Origin: an uncultured Collinsella sp.
GTDB lineage: Bacteria; Actinomycetota; Coriobacteriia; Coriobacteriales; Coriobacteriaceae
Reading direction: 5' to 3'
Assembly: GCA_900552705.1 (NCBI GenBank)
Contig: USAX01000018.1
Location: forward strand, 1 to 23,145
Length of the DNA: 23,145 nt
The position numbers and the translations under genes were made by a program. The first letter of the stretch is position 1. The number at the start of each line of letters is the position of its first letter. Positions 21,634 through 23,145 of this stretch are shown here, in pieces. The notes below the pieces were generated by a model. That model did not search any database. It was given only the letters and a program-made list of their open reading frames with translations, and was not told the DNA's origin.

Positions 21634-21667
21634 GAACGGGGGCGCAGTTCATTCTGCGCCCCCGTTC
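21634..21667 (-). terminator. Rho-independent terminator-like hairpin of the ABC exporter gene
   Basis: A perfect 14-bp stem GAACGGGGGCGCAG/CTGCGCCCCCGTTC (21634-21647 with 21654-21667) is followed on the minus strand by TGTGTCCTTT. It lies about 30 bases after the stop codon. Confidence 0.8.
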
Positions 21668-21697
21668 TCGGGCGTTATTCGTTCCCTGCGGCAGATT

Positions 21698-23145
21698 TTA
21701 CGCCGCCTCGTCGAATTGCGAGTTGTACAGGTCGGCGTAGAAGCCGCCTTGGGCAAGCAGCTCGTCGTGTGTGCCCTTCTCGACGATGTCGCCGTCGCGA
21801 ATCACCAAGATCACGTCGGCATTGCGGATCGTGGACAGGCGATGCGCGATGACAAAGCTCGTGCGGCCCTGCATCAGCGCATCCATGGCGCGCTGGATGA
21901 GCTCCTCGGTGCGGGTATCGACGTTGGAAGTCGCCTCGTCCAAAATCAGCGCCGGGCGGTCGGCCAAAATGGCGCGGGCGATGGTCACGAGTTGGCGCTG
22001 GCCCTGCGACAGGTTGGTGCCCTCCTCATTGATCATAAAGTCGTAGCCACCGGCGAGCGTATGGATAAAGTGGTCGCAGCGTGCGGCGCGTGCGGCGGCC
22101 TCGACCTCGGCGTCGGTCGCATCGGGGCGTCCGTAGCGGATGTTCTCGCGGATGGTGCCGTTAAACAGCCAGGTGTCCTGCAGCACCATGGCAAACTCGC
22201 CGCGCAGCGCCGCGCGGTCCCAGTCGCGCACGTCGACGCCTTCGACGCGCAGCGAACCGCCGTCCACGTCGTAAAAGCGCTGCAGCAGCTTAATGAGCGT
22301 GGTCTTGCCGGCGCCGGTGGGGCCCACGATGGCAATGGTTTGGCCGGGCTGCGCCTCGCAGCTAAAGTCGTGGATGATGGTCTTATCGGGCGTGTAGCCA
22401 AACTTGACATGGTCGAACTCCACGTGGCCGGGGCGCTTCTCAGGAATCTGCGCGTCGGCCTTCTGCTCCTCCTCGGGCGCGGCCAGGAACTCAAACACGC
22501 GCTCGGTAGCGGCGGCCATCGACTGCATCGTGTTGCTCACGTTGCCCAGCTGCTGCACGGGTTGCGTAAAGTTGCGAACGTATTGGATAAAGCTCTGGAT
22601 GTCGCCGGGCGTGGCATTGCCGGTCAGCGCGAGCTGCGCGCCTACCACGACGACGCCCACGTAGCCCATGTTGCCCACCAGACTCATAAGCGGCATCATC
22701 AGGCCCGACAGGAACTGCGAGCGCCAGCCACTAATAAAGAGACGGTCGTTTTGACGGTCGAACTCCTCGATCGAGGCCTCGGCGCGGTCGAACACCTGAA
22801 TGACGTTCTGACCGGCAAAGTCCTCCTCGATGATGCCGTTGACGGTGCCTAGGACCTGCTGTTGCTCTCGGAAGTACGGCTGCGAGAAGTGGATCATTAC
22901 GGTCAGGATAATCGCGGCTGCCGGCAGCGTGAGCACGGTGACGCCGGTGAGCGGCAGGCTGATCGACAGCATCATGACGAGCACGCCGATAATCTGCGTC
23001 ACCGATGTGATGAGTTGTGTCACGCTCTGGTTGAGTGACTGACCCAGCGTGTCGACATCGTTGGTGATGCGGCTGAGCACGTCGCCCTTGCTGTGGCCGT
23101 TGAAGTAGCTCATCGGCACGACAGCGATCTTGGCGGCGATCTCCT
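21698..23145 (-). CDS. ABC exporter, membrane domain fused to ATPase (5' part outside window)
   Basis: The frame stays open to the right edge, so the N-terminus lies beyond the window; about 482 residues are visible. The numbers here count from the internal Met at 23119. Residues 1-220 are the later helices of an ABC_membrane type-1 exporter fold (with SKGDVLSRITNDVD). The ATPase domain has Walker A GPTGAGKT (266-273), Q-loop VLQDTWLF (~312-319), signature NLSQGQRQ (~369-376), Walker B LILDEATS (~391-398) and the switch His (~426). The catalytic Glu is present. The LSQGQ signature and YNSQF-like C-terminus fit the heterodimeric multidrug or lipid-type exporters (BmrCD/YheIH-like). A partner half-transporter probably lies upstream, outside the window. 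Confidence 0.92.
   Translation of the reverse strand, partial: EIAAKIAVVPMSYFNGHSKGDVLSRITNDVDTLGQSLNQSVTQLITSVTQIIGVLVMMLSISLPLTGVTVLTLPAAAIILTVMIHFSQPYFREQQQVLGTVNGIIEEDFAGQNVIQVFDRAEASIEEFDRQNDRLFISGWRSQFLSGLMMPLMSLVGNMGYVGVVVVGAQLALTGNATPGDIQSFIQYVRNFTQPVQQLGNVSNTMQSMAAATERVFEFLAAPEEEQKADAQIPEKRPGHVEFDHVKFGYTPDKTIIHDFSCEAQPGQTIAIVGPTGAGKTTLIKLLQRFYDVDGGSLRVEGVDVRDWDRAALRGEFAMVLQDTWLFNGTIRENIRYGRPDATDAEVEAAARAARCDHFIHTLAGGYDFMINEEGTNLSQGQRQLVTIARAILADRPALILDEATSNVDTRTEELIQRAMDALMQGRTSFVIAHRLSTIRNADVILVIRDGDIVEKGTHDELLAQGGFYADLYNSQFDEAA

Overview
The window looks like a chromosomal stretch from a gut Coriobacteriia (Actinomycetota), most likely Collinsella or a close relative. This rests on the moderately high GC content, GAG/GGC/AAG/ATC-rich codon use, membrane-embedded LuxR-type regulators, and intergenic regions packed with stem-loop repeats. 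The genus is an inference; no rRNA or other marker gene is present.

Layout: a truncated FtsX-like ABC permease (left edge) converges on a minus-strand membrane LuxR regulator (luxR1). Divergent from luxR1 is a plus-strand run: putrescine carbamoyltransferase (ptcA), an AguD-like APC antiporter (aguD1), agmatine deiminase (aguA1), and a second AguD-like antiporter (aguD2). Next come a small minus-strand gene, a second membrane LuxR regulator (luxR2), a YtcJ-like amidohydrolase with a MATE exporter, and a AAA/DUF4143 ATPase. A soluble GAF-like LuxR regulator (luxR3) is divergent from a second agmatine deiminase (aguA2). The right part holds an AlbA_2/HATPase regulator, a GNAT acetyltransferase, a class I DAHP synthase (aroG type) and the 3' part of an ABC exporter.

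The core is an agmatine deiminase (agmatine to putrescine) island. AguA would make N-carbamoylputrescine, PtcA would make putrescine plus carbamoyl phosphate, and the AguD proteins would swap agmatine for putrescine. It is unusual in having two deiminases, two antiporters and three LuxR-family regulators, with no carbamate kinase inside the window. The L. lactis precedent AguR, a transmembrane LuxR-family agmatine sensor, makes luxR1 and luxR2 good candidates for polyamine-responsive activators.

The most notable signals lie between genes. They are: (1) an attenuator-like terminator inside a short leader ORF just before aguD2; (2) concentric inverted repeats between luxR3 and aguA2; (3) three 23-bp tandem repeats before the DUF4143 ATPase gene; (4) twin 12-bp direct repeats in the promoter of the AlbA_2 gene; (5) a family of 3'-UTR stem-loop elements with compensatory changes, found after four genes; (6) a 230-bp MITE-like element with 31-bp inverted ends; and (7) several other structured leaders and repeats.
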